Below, one piece after another: positions 23,528 through 35,016 of a DNA stretch of 64,000 nucleotides. How positions within the stretch are numbered: position 1 is the first letter of the stretch; each line of letters starts with the position of its first letter. Position numbers and translations under genes: made by a program. The notes beneath the pieces were generated by a model. It did no database searches. It was not told where the DNA came from and saw only the letters and a program-made list of their open reading frames with translations. Origin of the DNA: Theristus sp. LFF4_11 (taxonomy: Eukaryota > Nematoda > Chromadorea > Monhysterida > Xyalidae); assembly GCA_030248135.1 (NCBI GenBank), contig JASANC010005482.1, positions 113,049-177,048 on the forward strand. The letters run 5' to 3'.

Positions 23528-24570
23528 ATTATCTAAAAATGCGGGAGACGCATATAAAAGGAGGAATATGGCCTTGTGTAAGCAGTGAAAGACTTGGCTC
23601 GACAACGCTTTTCAAGTCTCTGATGTGGTACACACGGATACAAGTACATAAGAGTCATATTTTTGCGCCGCGTTTGTTGTTTAAAAGCTTGCTGAAAAGC
23701 GTAAAAACTTTGAAGTTATCTAGATATTTTTCAATTGTCCTCTTCAGTTTAGTCTAAAATCACATCATGTGCGAAATTCTGTACAGCATGGCCGAATAAA
23801 TGAGGCAGTCCATCAAGGCGGGATTAGTCGCTGACTAGGAGTTGTCTTTTTCAAAAATGCCAACATAATTTCCAATCATGTGTGCAAGGGAGAAAGAATG
23901 AACAGAATAATACGGATAATCCATTAGTTTAAAAAAACGCGTCAAATTTGGCATACAATTTGGTTTCTGAACTTCTTTTTCTTTCATTCAAAATTCGCGC
24001 GCTACTTGCACCCTGAAAAAAACTGCCATGTTTAATCGGCTATACTGTAAATTCTGTGCAAAAAACAGAAACATCAGAGATTGCAAAACATTGCTGCATG
24101 TAGCTTTATCGTTGTTGCTGACGTACGCACCGCTGTGCATACAGCAGCACCAGTGCAAAAAGTGTTGTCTTCCGTTGATTTTCACCCTTTTTACCAAACT
24201 CTTGTGACAGGATAAACCGGTCAGTCATTGCCTTTGCCACAGAAGGACACCTTGCGTTCCCAATGCCTCTGCGATGCACTTTGTGCAAACCAGTGTCAGC
24301 GATCTAAAGTCTGATCGTTATTTTAGTAGTTTTAGAGGTCGCTAAAAGCTAGAAAAAAGCAAATGTAAAAGTTTCATTTGTCTACAATGTACGAGGGTTG
24401 CCACTTGCAACCGAAATAAAAAATAAACGGCGCAAAAATATGACTCTTATGTACTTGTATCCGTGTGTACCACATCAGAGACTTGAAAAGCGTTGTCGAG
24501 CCAAGTCTTTCACTGCTTACACAAGGCCATATTCCTCCTTTTATATGCGTCTCCCGCATTTTTAGATAAT
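23528..24570. mobile_element. 1.04-kb unit with perfect 143-bp inverted repeats
   Basis: 23528-23670 is the exact reverse complement of 24428-24570 as far as I can read (143 of 143). The arm contains GCGGGAGACGCATATAAAAG and GACTTGGCTCGACAACGC. The 757-bp spacer contains MITE family A copy 3. It may be a TIR transposon or a recent inverted duplication. No transposase frame is visible. Confidence 0.75.
23782..24049 (+). mobile_element. MITE family A, copy 3
   Basis: Starts TACAGCATGGCCGAATAAA and ends AATCGGCTATACTGTA. It lies inside the spacer of the 143-bp inverted repeat. Flanks share AATTCTGTA on the left and TAAATTCTG on the right. Confidence 0.8.
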
Positions 24571-24629
24571 ATTCTGACTTTTACATAAGCCCCAAAGGTC
24601 GGACCAAAATCACAATACGTTGGTCACAC

Positions 24630-26010
24630 ATTCTTCTAAACCCCGGACAACTCAGGTTTTTCATTTTTCGTTTTTAGGCCAATTTCGTCTATGCTATTTT
24701 TACGGCCGATTCGCCCAAAATCGTCACGATTCAGTACCTAGAATTGCTCACATAAGAAAACTGACCCAAAAGCCGTGATCGGCGCAATGAATTACCATGG
24801 AAAACACCGATTTCTTGTTTTTCATTTCTAGACCGGTTTCACTAAATTCCACTGCCGATTCGCCCCAAATCGTCACGATTCTGTAACTAGAGTTGCTCAC
24901 TTGAAAAAACTAACACAAAATCCGTGATCAGCGCATTGAATTACCCTGGAAAACACCCTTTTCTTATTTTTCGTTTCTGGACCGATTTCGCCAATTTCCA
25001 CGGCCGATTCGCCCGAAATCGTCACGGTTCAGCATCTAGAGTTGCTCACGTAAGAAAACTAACCAAAATCCGTGATCACCGCATTGAATTACCCTGGAAA
25101 ACATCTTTTTCTCGTTTTTCGTATCCGGATTGATTTCGCCAATTTCCACGACCGATTCGCCCGAAATCGTCACGATTCAGTATCTAGAGTTGCTCACATA
25201 AGAAAACTAATCAAAAATCCGTGATCAGCGCATTGAATTACCATGGAAAACACCATTTTCTTGTTTTTCGTTTCTGGACCGATTTTGCCAATTTCCACGG
25301 CCGATTCGCCCGAAATCGTCACGATTCAGCATCTAGAGTTGCTCACGTAAGAAAACTAACCCAATATCCGTGATCAGCGCATTGAATTACCCTGGAAAAC
25401 TTTTTTCCTTGTTTTTCGTTTCTGGACCGATTTCGCCGATTTCCACGGCCGATTCGCCCGACATCGTCACGATTCAGCATCTAGAGTTGCTTGCATAAAA
25501 AACTAACCCAAAATTCGTAATCAGCGCATTGAATTACCCTGGAAAACACCCTTTTCTTATTTTTCGTTTCTGGACCGATTTCGCCAATTTCGACGGCCGA
25601 TTCGCCCGAAATCGTCACGATTCGGTATCTAGAGTTGCTCACGTAAGAAAACTAACCCAAAATCCGTGATCAGCGCATTGAATTACTCTGTAAAACACCC
25701 TTTTCTTGTTTTTCGTTTCTGGACCGATTTCGCCAATTTCCACGGCCGATTCGCCCGAAATCGTCACGATTCGGTATCTAGAGTTGCTCACATAAGAAAA
25801 CTAACCCAAAATCCGTGATCAGCGCATTGAATTACACTGGAAAACATAGTTTTCTTGTTTTTCATTTCTGGACCGATTTCGCCGATTTCCACGGCCGATT
25901 CGCCGGAAATCGTCACGATTCAGCATCTAGAGTTGCTCACGTAAGAAAACTAACCCAAAATCCGTGATCAGCGCATTGAATTACTACGGACTAGACCTTT
26001 TTCCTATTAT
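24630..26010 (+). repeat. Tandem satellite, about 150-bp unit, about nine copies
   Basis: Each unit carries GATCAGCGCATTGAATTACC, TTTTTCGTTTCTGGACCGAT, GGCCGATTCGCCCGAAATCG and TAGAGTTGCTCACGTAAG, with a few substitutions between copies. Successive CGATTCGCCC marks fall at about 24705, 24857, 25006, 25155, 25303, 25455, 25607, 25748 and 25898. The edges are more diverged than the centre. There is no palindromic short repeat with unique spacers, so it is not CRISPR-like. Confidence 0.9.
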
Positions 26011-26094
26011 TTTTCGTAGCTCAGACAAAATTTGTAAGAGTGAAAACTGATACTCAGTCAAAATGCTACGAACTTTCAAAAATGCACAATTTTA

Positions 26095-26395
26095 ACTCAA
26101 AAAAGTGCCGGGCAAAAAAATAAACTAAATTTTCAGAAAATACAGATGAAATTACCCTAGGAAACATTTTTGTTCAACTGTGAAAGTGTCCCAGCTAAAA
26201 ATTGAAAGGGCGAACACTTGAAACCAGGTAAAAACCCTTCGATTTTTGAAAAATGCCCATTTTTTATCCAAAAAGTGGGTCAGGGCAAAAAATTAACCCA
26301 ATTTTCAAAATCTCCAGGTGAAATTACCCCAGGAAACATTTTTGTTTGACTGTGAAAGTGTCGCAGGTAAAAATTGAAAGGGCGAACACATATGA
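26095..26395 (+). repeat. Two-copy repeat next to the satellite
   Basis: Two diverged copies of about 180 bp share GAAATTACCC, GGAAACATTTTTGTT, TGTGAAAGTGTC and AAAATTGAAAGGGCGAACAC. The GAATTACCCTGGAAAACA box of the satellite resembles GAAATTACCCTAGGAAACA here, suggesting related origin. Confidence 0.65.
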
Positions 26396-26824
26396 TTACA
26401 TACCAGAAAAAAAAATAGAAACAAAAATAAGTAACATAAATTTCAGAATAGGTTTTTCGTGTCTACAGCGTATGAAAAGTTGTCCGATAAAAATTTTTTC
26501 GCGGCTCCAAGCACAACTTTGGGTGTTCGTTTCGTGTGCACAGGAGCAGGTTTGTAGCTTATACTATGCTCGCTGGACGCAGCGAGCAAATTTGAAAAAA
26601 GCGCGCGAGGGGTTAAGTATATAGCGTGATGCGCTGTCCGCTCGCTGGCGCTCGCTCGCGCATCCGCATGATATCATTGGATTTTTACAAGAGTTCCAGA
26701 TATGTACACAGCGGACACCAGCAAAACGAACAAACAAAACTGTAACAGCATTTCGGTCTGGTTTTGCCAAAATGTCACCAACGCACCCAGTATTCGTCAA
26801 TCAACCAGCCACATCACCACCCGA

Positions 26825-28258
26825 TCACAACATCGTCTCTTCGTCCAAATCTTCATAATCGGTGTTTTCAATGATGAACGCCGCTTGATTTGCTATTGAC
26901 GGAACGGCAATAAATCTGTTTCCGTGTTGCTTTGCGTGGTCTAAGCCGTTGTTGGTGCACGTCGTTGCGCTCGGCGGCGGCTGTTGCGGTATCGGCAACG
27001 AAGCTCTCTTTTCGTTTGAGGACCGCGTTCCCATGACGCTTCTGCCTGCGAGTGGTCGGTTGTGTCGCTGTTGTGCGCCCGACGGCGTCAGCGACCGATG
27101 GACGGACATGTAGCGCTGCGAGACGTTGTTGGTCTGCGTGTTGCCGCTCAGTGTCGTCGTGTTCTGCTGTGCGACGTCGACGCCGAACAACATGAACACG
27201 CACTGGCGGTACTGCAGACTCGTGCACAGCTGCAGGAAGACGATCAGCGTGAAGTTCAGGAACAACGCCATGTTGCACACCTCGCGGAACATGATGCCGT
27301 TCTTGTCCGTGAAGAACTCGTTAATCGTCGTCGAGCCGGTGAAGTGGCCCATCGTGTAGAGCGTCTCCTTCAATGCCGATGGCGAGTTCGAGATGACGTA
27401 GGCGCCGACGGAGCCGATGCAGATGCCGATTGCCTTCTGGTGGCGTCGCACCTGCTGCTGTTGGCGTTGACCGCCGGCCGCCAGCTGGCGACTCTCTTCC
27501 ATGATCTTGCGGTAGTAGATGAACAGCGCGACGTACAGTGCGCTCAGGATGACCGCCAGCGCGATCTCGAACGCGCACGCGAGCGCGCGCTGCAGTCCGT
27601 TCACGAACTCCATGAACGTGTGGTCGCGCGCGACACGGGCGATACAGTAGCGGCCGGCGGCGTCCGGCCCGGTCACGTGCTTCGTGAACATGAGCGGCGC
27701 GAGCACGACGGCCGTGAGCGAGACGCAGATGAGCGTGATCACCGCGGAGCGTCGTTTGCCGTCGTCCGCATGCGCCGCGAACGGTCGCACGAGGCCGCGC
27801 AGCGACTCGGCCGCCATCGCCGTCGTCACGAGGTTGGCCGAGAAGAGCAGCACGTTGATGAGGTAGTGCTCGAAGTGCGCGCCGTACACGACCAGCGGCA
27901 GGCCGTGGCCGAGCTTGCCGTGCTTGCCGGCGAGAGACAGCAGAATCGCAGGTATCGCCAGCAGATAGATGACGCACAATGTGCGCAGGTAGACCGTGTA
28001 CGCGAGTGTTCGGATCTTGTAGCGATGTAGAACAACGAAGTTGAGCAGTTGACAGGCAAAGCCAACAAACAGCTCAGTGGGAAAGACGACATTCTTCAGT
28101 GTCCAGATGACGTCGTCGTGCCAGCTTGAGGAGTGCGCAATGGTTGAGCTGATGTTCGAGTCGGTAATCAGTTGAGACACGTTTAGTCCATCTGTCGAGT
28201 AATTGGCGTCGGTCATGGTGGACAACATTTTGTTGATTTTGGTGCAGTACATCGCCAT
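26825..28258 (-). CDS. Seven-transmembrane class A GPCR, peptide-receptor-like
   Basis: A single uninterrupted exon encodes 477 residues from ATG at 28258 (a longer frame to 28297 would need a non-ATG start). The N-terminus has N-glycosylation sites (NYS, NVS, NIS). Seven hydrophobic segments follow, including LFVGFACQLLNFVVL (TM1), YLINVLLFSANLVTTAMA (TM3), VITLICVSLTAVVLAPLMF (TM4), FEIALAVILSALYVALFIYY (TM5), AIGICIGSVGAYVI (TM6) and LFLNFTLIVFLQLCTSL (TM7). The cytoplasmic tail is long and polar. The TM3-end DRY motif is replaced by a divergent AESLRGLVRP segment, and TM7 has no NPxxY. The overall look is of nematode FMRFamide-type or orphan receptors, but I cannot assign a ligand. Codons are GC-rich compared with the AT-rich surroundings. 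No introns are present, unlike neighbouring genes. Confidence 0.82.
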   Translation of the reverse strand: MAMYCTKINKMLSTMTDANYSTDGLNVSQLITDSNISSTIAHSSSWHDDVIWTLKNVVFPTELFVGFACQLLNFVVLHRYKIRTLAYTVYLRTLCVIYLLAIPAILLSLAGKHGKLGHGLPLVVYGAHFEHYLINVLLFSANLVTTAMAAESLRGLVRPFAAHADDGKRRSAVITLICVSLTAVVLAPLMFTKHVTGPDAAGRYCIARVARDHTFMEFVNGLQRALACAFEIALAVILSALYVALFIYYRKIMEESRQLAAGGQRQQQQVRRHQKAIGICIGSVGAYVISNSPSALKETLYTMGHFTGSTTINEFFTDKNGIMFREVCNMALFLNFTLIVFLQLCTSLQYRQCVFMLFGVDVAQQNTTTLSGNTQTNNVSQRYMSVHRSLTPSGAQQRHNRPLAGRSVMGTRSSNEKRASLPIPQQPPPSATTCTNNGLDHAKQHGNRFIAVPSIANQAAFIIENTDYEDLDEETML

Positions 28259-28297
28259 TGTACAGGCTTCTATAGTTTCTCCCTCAGCTGATCGCAA

Positions 28298-31200
28298 ATG
28301 TTATTTGTAAAAGCAGGCCAATGCAAGTCTGAAATGAAGACAATGTTGTTTGAATTAATGAAAGCCTAATTGGCCAGCAAGTTGATACTAAACATGTGTG
28401 TGCATCGCTGAATCCTTTGAAATTCAATCGTGAAATTGAGATATGTACTTGATAAACATCCTGGTCTGCAGATCAACCAACGGCGACGCTCTGAGAAAAA
28501 TTTACTATTAACTTAGTTACTACCTCAAGTGCAATCAAATGCTAACTTTTTAAGTACGCATTGTGAGATTTTTAAAATTTTTAGCAAAACATGTATAGCT
28601 TTTTAGTTAGTAAAGAGTCTCTATCTCTTTTGCTAGTCGATGAGATAGTAGTAGTCTCTTATGACATATGTACTAGTAAGCTAGTAGTTTAACTAGTAGT
28701 GGTTTATTTTTAGTGAGAGAGTTAGTGCGTAGTGACTGAGAACTGAGTGCGATTGTTTATCGCTTCTGGAAAGTGTGCAACGTAATTATATTTGCATCCG
28801 TTTAAAGCCGAGAAACATGGATTATTGCATGTTGTTTTGATTATCACTCCAACTGATTATTTTACAGAATGTTGGTCAAAGCCTCTACTCAATTTAAAAA
28901 ACTGTTGTTGATCATTTGAGTAATGTTTTGGTTTAGTGCAACAAAAAAGTACTCAGGTACATTGTATCTGTCAAAAATGAGAATCAAACAGAACGATCAG
29001 ACAAGTACAATGCTAGTTTTCTTTAGATGATCCTAAATGACATAGAACTGCATGTAGAATGATTGATTTGTTTTGTCCTAATGGTAGAACTGCACTTACA
29101 ATGCTTGATTTTCAATTTTGGGCAGCGCAAATTATTTGCAGTGTCTTTTGCAGTTAACTAAAATATTGCCAATGCAAAACCGTACATCGATTGACACAAG
29201 AAAAGGCAAAAAGCAAGAAGCAAAACAAGCGTTCATGTTTTTGGTTGTTTTTATGTGTGGTGCTCAGCTGCAGATGGCTATTCTCATGGCAAAAGCCTGA
29301 GACGCCTGATTGCATTGGTAAAGCAAGACGGTGGAACAGCGTTTTTGTTGCTTAAAAAGCTCACTTGCGTAGATTACTTGTGTCTAAACTAAATACCGCT
29401 ACCTACACAAATGAAGAAAGTGCTCCACTGAAGAGCTCAACAAAAATACTCAAGGCATACCAACTTTTGAACGACAATAGTGGTTAGTTCAAGAAATGGT
29501 CTTCCCAGCGTTCAAGAATTCATAGAATTCAATAGTTTACCGGTACTGCAACTTTATCAATGAATACAAATTATGGGAGGTCACGCACACGTATTACAAT
29601 GTACATACACCTGGGAAGAAATTTCTTTTTTTTAACAGATTAGATAAATTTTCTGATTTACTTCTACGATAAATATGATGAACTATTAGAATCGGTTCGA
29701 CCGCATTTACTTTAGTTAATTAGTAGACGTGAAAGAAGTTTGGCAAAGTAAAAAAAACAAAAGATCACATTTTTAACGTTTTTAGTTGGCGTTTTTCCAT
29801 GTAAACGTAAAAGCGCGTCACATTTCAAAATTCATAGGTCACTATATACATACGTGGCACACTGCAGGGCAAGAAATGAAATCAAAGCCTAACAGAAAGA
29901 AGACAGAACTGCTGCTGATTGTGTGTGTGCTATGTATCATAGCACATCTTTGCGTGACTGTGCCGGTCGCGCACATCGTCTACTCATCGTGTGTTGTTTT
30001 GCGAGCGTTACAGCTGCGACTCACAAGGGATATCACGAGCACGCAAAGGTGATACAGCGTCATCAAATTTATTTGCCGCTTTGGAAGCAGTGTCACATTG
30101 CGCTGCAGTGTTACAACCTGTGACACGTGGATTAGTGTGCGTGCGGTGAATTGATGACGGGTCACCCGAAGTCACATACACCGTGCCTCTTGCCCGGTTC
30201 GATTGGTGCAACAAACCGCTGCCACTGTGAACATGACACCTTTTGCTAAGCCAATATGGCGGCACTGATCGTATGGGGCTCAGCAATTTTTACCAAGCAT
30301 CGTTTGGTAAGAAGGAACGCGGGCTTGTCCTTTGTGAGCACTGCGAAATTTCAGTGACGCTCAAAATCTTTAAAACATCTTATTTCACAAGATGTCCAAC
30401 CGACCGGAGTACTTATTATTTTTGACATTGATGTCTGCTGTCGTTGACGTTGCTGAACTGTTCATTCAACACGAGAGTTGGACTTTTTCTAAACGGTTCA
30501 AGAAAACGTATTGTTATGACGACGGAATTTTGGTTATGAAAAGTTATTAATGTTATTCAGCAGTTTTTTTTGAACAAATTTTGAACACAACAAATGATGT
30601 AGTAAAAAATCTTAGAAATAAATGTGATCGCTAGCGGTGAACGGACAGCTAGAAACAAATTATCCCGATTCGGTTTCTTCTTAGCAACTGAATTAAAAAC
30701 GACTTGAATGGATTCAAAACAGAACAAAATGTGCACCTTACAACGAAACATTCGTTCCTGAACATGAACGGTGTACGGAGTAAGTAAGAGCACCGCATGA
30801 CCGCTGAGTTTGTACATATTTTGATGAAATTGTTTGACTAATTCTATTTGTGCTAGCTAATTACTTAGCTAGCAACCTTACTTTTGCAATATCAAATTTT
30901 AAAGGTACTGTGCCCCGCCTGACGAGTGCATGAACACGCACCATACTGATGTTTTTATGAACCTTCTTTTGCGTGAAAGTCATTAAAAGAACAGAAGGAA
31001 CATTTGTACATATATATAAAAAGGGGGTTTTTGGGGGGGGGTTTTTTTTTTGGGGGGTTTGGTGGGGGGTTTGATGATTTTTTTTTTTGGGTGGGGGGGG
31101 GGGGGTGGGGGGTACATGCAGCTGGATGAGCGAGACACATGATACATGCACGTAAAGCATATATACTTCCACTTCGTTGATTCAGCATATGTAGTGTTCT

Positions 31201-32984
31201 TAGCACGCATTCAATAGACACTGATGAAGGTCAAACCCGACGCGCGAAAGTATCCCAACGTCCAATATGTACCAGCGCCTAGTAATTAGAATTTTTTAAC
31301 AGGTTTTGTCTGTAAAGCTTCAAATATAGCATAACATGCGAATATGTTAGAGTATGCGTTAAAAAGTTGGATGAACAATTTTATTCAAAACTGCATGCGC
31401 CATGCAGTAAATCAGAAACAGCACCAGCAAAGAAATTGAGACAAGACGCCTTTGAAACGTTTTCTATTCCAGAAGTGCTGAGTAAAAAAAGAGTTTAGTT
31501 GTGACAGCAAGCTGTTTGCTGATAATGCAAGCATGATACACGTCATTAGCTGATAAAACGCACTTGCATTTTTCTTCCGAAAACCGCTGAATAATGTTGA
31601 ACGGTGTGGAAAAACCGCACAGCTGAAAAGCCAAACGCGCTGTTTTATGCATTTTGTAAAAAAAGGTTCTGATTAGTTTTGTTTTTCAATTTCATGCAAA
31701 ATTCTGCCCTCAGATTACGTCTAGTTTTGCTGATTTCAATATGCCACGCAGTCGTGAAACATTTTCCTGTCTGTGCTTGCAAATGCACATTGCGACACGT
31801 TCGATAAGAAGGATAATATTGCACATAACATGTGGTGTGTGATATGGTAAACTGGTGCATGTTCTGAAATTTAAAAAGTTTAAAAAATTGCGTCATTTTT
31901 AAGCTCCTTCGGTTTAATCCTGCGTTAGAAATACGGATAGTATATACAGGGTGATCAAGAAACGTCAAATCTTAAACGCTTCATCTTCGACTGCATTATT
32001 GTCTGAAGCTGAAATTTGCATCACTTATAGTCATTTGGTTGCCATTTATTGGTCAGGCATAACAGTATGTTTATCCAAAATTTAACGTTTTTATTTTCAC
32101 GTTTCTTACATTTTTAAGCATCGGGATACACGTCATCATCATGTTTCAAATTTTCTTCTGGCAATAACACATCGTCTTCTGTTTCACTGTCATCTGTTCC
32201 ATAGTTGCCTTGTCTTGTTTCAGTTGCTTAAGTTGTTCAATGTGTCCACCACGGTCAATGTGTCCAAGCGATACGTACAGCCTTGCAGAACTAAACAAAA
32301 GAAGCGGCCGGTCACTGTTGATCTGCTCAACTGTGGATACATTGAACAGTTCAAGCAACAACGGATACTTGAAAATGTAAAAAAAACTGAGAAAATGTAA
32401 AGTTTTGGATAAGAGTACTTTTGTGCCTAACAGAGTTAACATTTTCAACTGAAATTTTACAACAAATGGCAACCAAGTGGCAAAAATTTCAGCTACAGAC
32501 ATTAATGTAATCGTGAGATCGAAGCGTTTTAAAAATTGACGTTTTATTCTGATCACCTTGCAGTTGACACTGCGACAACAAAGACAAATGATGCTGTTTG
32601 CATAAAATAGTTTTCATTGATCATGTACAGAAAGGAATTCATGTGGGAAGCAAACTGAAATGCGTATCACAAAAAATTATTATGCTACATTGTACAAGTA
32701 TATAGAAGAAAGTTATTCGTCAGTTATATTTATGTATTGTGAATTTATTAAACGTGTCCAAACTAAAATGACGTCATTTGCTTTAAAAACGCCCGTTTGT
32801 CAAAAGTATAGGCACTAAAATGTCGATTTGGTGTGATTGAATCGACATTCACTATTTGTTTACGGAAAGAAATCGGTTAAACGGAAAGTCTGGTTTGCTG
32901 TGAACGACAAGCGCATGTTTTGCGGCACATGACGTTATTTCAGTGGGACACGTTTGAAAAAAATAGGTCATATATATTTATATC
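28298..32984. other. Intergenic region without a supported gene
   Basis: AT-rich sequence. It holds a TAGTA-rich patch (28600-28720) and a single mariner-like terminus TACAGGGTGATCAAGAAACG near 31947 with no partner end. A 136-codon minus-strand frame (32146-32556) lacks family resemblance. A plus-strand frame at 29876-30052 has a hydrophobic stretch (ELLLIVCVLCIIAHLCVTVP) but nothing else. None is called. Confidence 0.35.
31019..31115. repeat. G/T homopolymer tract
   Basis: Alternating runs of G and T over about 95 bp. Frames through it are poly-Pro/Lys artefacts. Confidence 0.8.
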
Positions 32985-33439
32985 TACCGTATTACCTCCA
33001 ATAAACCCCCATGGGGGATTAATACCGTATTACCCCCATTCAACCCCCCCACCATAAAGTGGGGGGATTGTTGGGGGGGGGGTTATTTACAAACAAATTC
33101 TAGGGGTGGGGGTTTGTTGAAAAATGGCAAAAATACTTTCCATGGCAGGAAGGAAGTCGCAGAAACTTCTACTTTTCACAGAGATTTCCTTTTGTAACAG
33201 TCTTTTGTAATGAAATTACCATTAACTCATCCCTTTGGGGCCTTTGGTAGCACAATTTCACCAATGTCACTACATTCAGCCACTGAATTCGCTGGGTAAT
33301 GTGTTTCAAACAGATTTCCAATTAACCCCCATGGGGGATTATTTGTGGGGGGGGGTTTATTCGGAAACTTGTCGTGGGGGTGGGGGTTTATTGGGGGGGG
33401 GATTAATGGTGGGGGGGGGTTAATGGGGGTAATACGGTA
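32985..33439. mobile_element. C/G-tract TIR element (TACCGTATTACC), copy 2
   Basis: An inverted relative of 18535-18990 of the same length class (455 bp). The core is shared (AGAAACTTCTACTTTTCACA on this strand) and it ends GGGGGTAATACGGTA. The left end has a duplicated terminus: TACCGTATTACC occurs at 32985 and again near 33033, so one end seems to carry a second copy of the TIR. Confidence 0.75.
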
Positions 33440-33566
33440 TGTATTTATAAAGTGATACTACTGCTGCACGTTTGTGTGTTTATCTTCACTTAATAAGATT
33501 ACGGTTTTCTCAAACGGGAAGCTTTCTGCGAGTGTTAGTAACAGTGGCAATGCCAGCTGTGCGCTA

Positions 33567-33867
33567 TACAGGGTGTTCCATGAACCTCCTACCGTGTTTC
33601 AACATGCGTACAAACGCTTAGTGGCTTAAATGCCAGTACAGTCGAACTCTAAATTATAGGGAATTAGCTGATTGGATGGTGGGCACGTGCATGCATGCTT
33701 CTGTGCAAACCAGAAAGCATGCATCACGTGATCACCAACAACGACGCTAATTCCCCATAATTTAGAGTTCGACTGTATACATCTACAGTGCATTTAAAAT
33801 TCGATCTACAATGTATTTAGGAACTTAAACAGCCTTTAAAATATTTATTTGTTATAGATACCCTGTA
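33567..33867. mobile_element. TACAGGGT-ended element with nested MITE
   Basis: Left end TACAGGGTGTTCCATG; right end ATAGATACCCTGTA. The inverted match is short (TACAGGGT). A second, clearer MITE (33637-33777) lies inside it, so its original size was about 160 bp. Confidence 0.5.
33637..33777. mobile_element. MITE family B (TACAGTCGAACTCTAAATTA), copy 1
   Basis: 141 bp. Left end TACAGTCGAACTCTAAATTA, right end TAATTTAGAGTTCGACTGTA: a perfect 20-bp terminal inversion with TA borders. A relative lies at 35402-35570 inside the eve gene. Confidence 0.8.
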
Positions 33868-33942
33868 CACATGTGCTGACGCCCATGTCAATAGTAAGTG
33901 TTGTGGTTCACGCAGCGTGTCAACTGGTTCTGAATTGTGACG

Positions 33943-34125
33943 CCCTCGTGGCCTGTGTGCTAGCGCGTTAGTCTGTGCGTTCGGGGGAGCGAACCCCGCC
34001 GAGAGATGTTATAAGCACTTAATGACAGAAAAAAACTTGATGGGCGGTGGGCGCCCTACTCGACGGCGTTCTCGCGCTTTTCTGGGTTAGCACTGGCTAA
34101 ACAAACACATCGCCAGAAATCACCG
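33943..34125 (+). repeat. SINE-like repeat, copy 2
   Basis: The tRNA-like head GTGCTAGCGCGTTAGTCTG is followed about 15 bp later by a B-box-like GTTCGGGGGAGCGAACCCC stem. The tail TTTCTGGGTTAGCACTGGC matches copy 1 at 2938. A TTCG microsatellite follows at 34136-34157. Confidence 0.5.
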
Positions 34126-34159
34126 TTCGTTTGTTATTCGTTCGTTCGTTCGTTCGTGC

Positions 34160-35016
34160 TTGTGCAATCTGGTTGAGGGAATAACTTGCAGGCAAGTACC
34201 GCCAACGGGTTTATTGATAGAATGAAACAGCCAAATCGAACTTGAAACACGCAAAATCTACAGATAGTAGAACGATATCTCCATATTTCAAAAACGTGCA
34301 CAAAAATTTCAATCGCGAACTTTTAAAAAATAAAAGAGTACGATTGTTAAGTATAGCACAGAGTTCTCGGATCACATGACAATTCAATTCAAAGTTTTCA
34401 TTTATGTACGACAGGAAAAAAGACATGTTTTATTTTAAAACATGGAAAGCTAAAGGTTTTGAAAACAAACAAACAAACACAAACAATGTATGTATTATTG
34501 CTGAACTTTTGAACGTGCATGCGCACTAATCTTAAAAAGTCAAAGAAGAATATCATTTTCAGTCAGACCTCCCATTCGCAACAGATGCAGTGTGACACGG
34601 CTGAAAGTGGATAGAAGGTGAAAAGCTATTGCTGAAACGAATAAAACTGCAGAAAAAGTGCCCTTTTATTTTTTACAGGTACTGCTCTTACAGCTGGACA
34701 ATAATCATATACCATTCAACAAAAGCTATGCTTGCCTGAGGACTGAAATAGAAAAGCAAATGAAAATATCATAGATAAAGCAAAACACCATGAGCACACA
34801 CAGTTCGTGGTACGCAGCACATTACGAATACTGAACTGTCTCCCTGCTCATTCTTCGCCAAGTGCAAAATGAATACAAATAAACTGGAACGGTAGTTACT
34901 AATGCATGTACACATTTATATCATCAAAGTCGTATTGGATCACAAATGCTGTGCGCCGTTAACAAGAGCGGACCGTTTGGAAGCGCTGAAGCTGTCTATG
35001 CGAATATTATGATTCA
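34160..35016. other. 3' flank of eve
   Basis: AT-rich sequence with no gene. It should include the eve 3' UTR, since the stop codon is at 35017-35019 on the minus strand. No poly(A) signal position is decisive. Confidence 0.35.

Noticed and set aside
23039..23605. 188-residue proline/threonine/histidine-rich minus-strand frame
   Set aside because: It is the translation of a G/T-only tract. Similar long frames arise in every reading phase on both strands, so there is no coding signal.
24630..26010. CRISPR-like array
   Set aside because: Units are about 150 bp, contiguous and without unique spacers, in a eukaryotic genome. It is a satellite.
27062..28030. 322-residue plus-strand frame opposite the GPCR
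   Set aside because: It is the shadow of the GPCR codons on the other strand: Arg/Val/Glu-rich with no helices or family resemblance.
33943..34000. Functional tRNA gene
   Set aside because: A tRNA-like box order is present, but no complete cloverleaf can be folded and the sequence recurs as a repeat.
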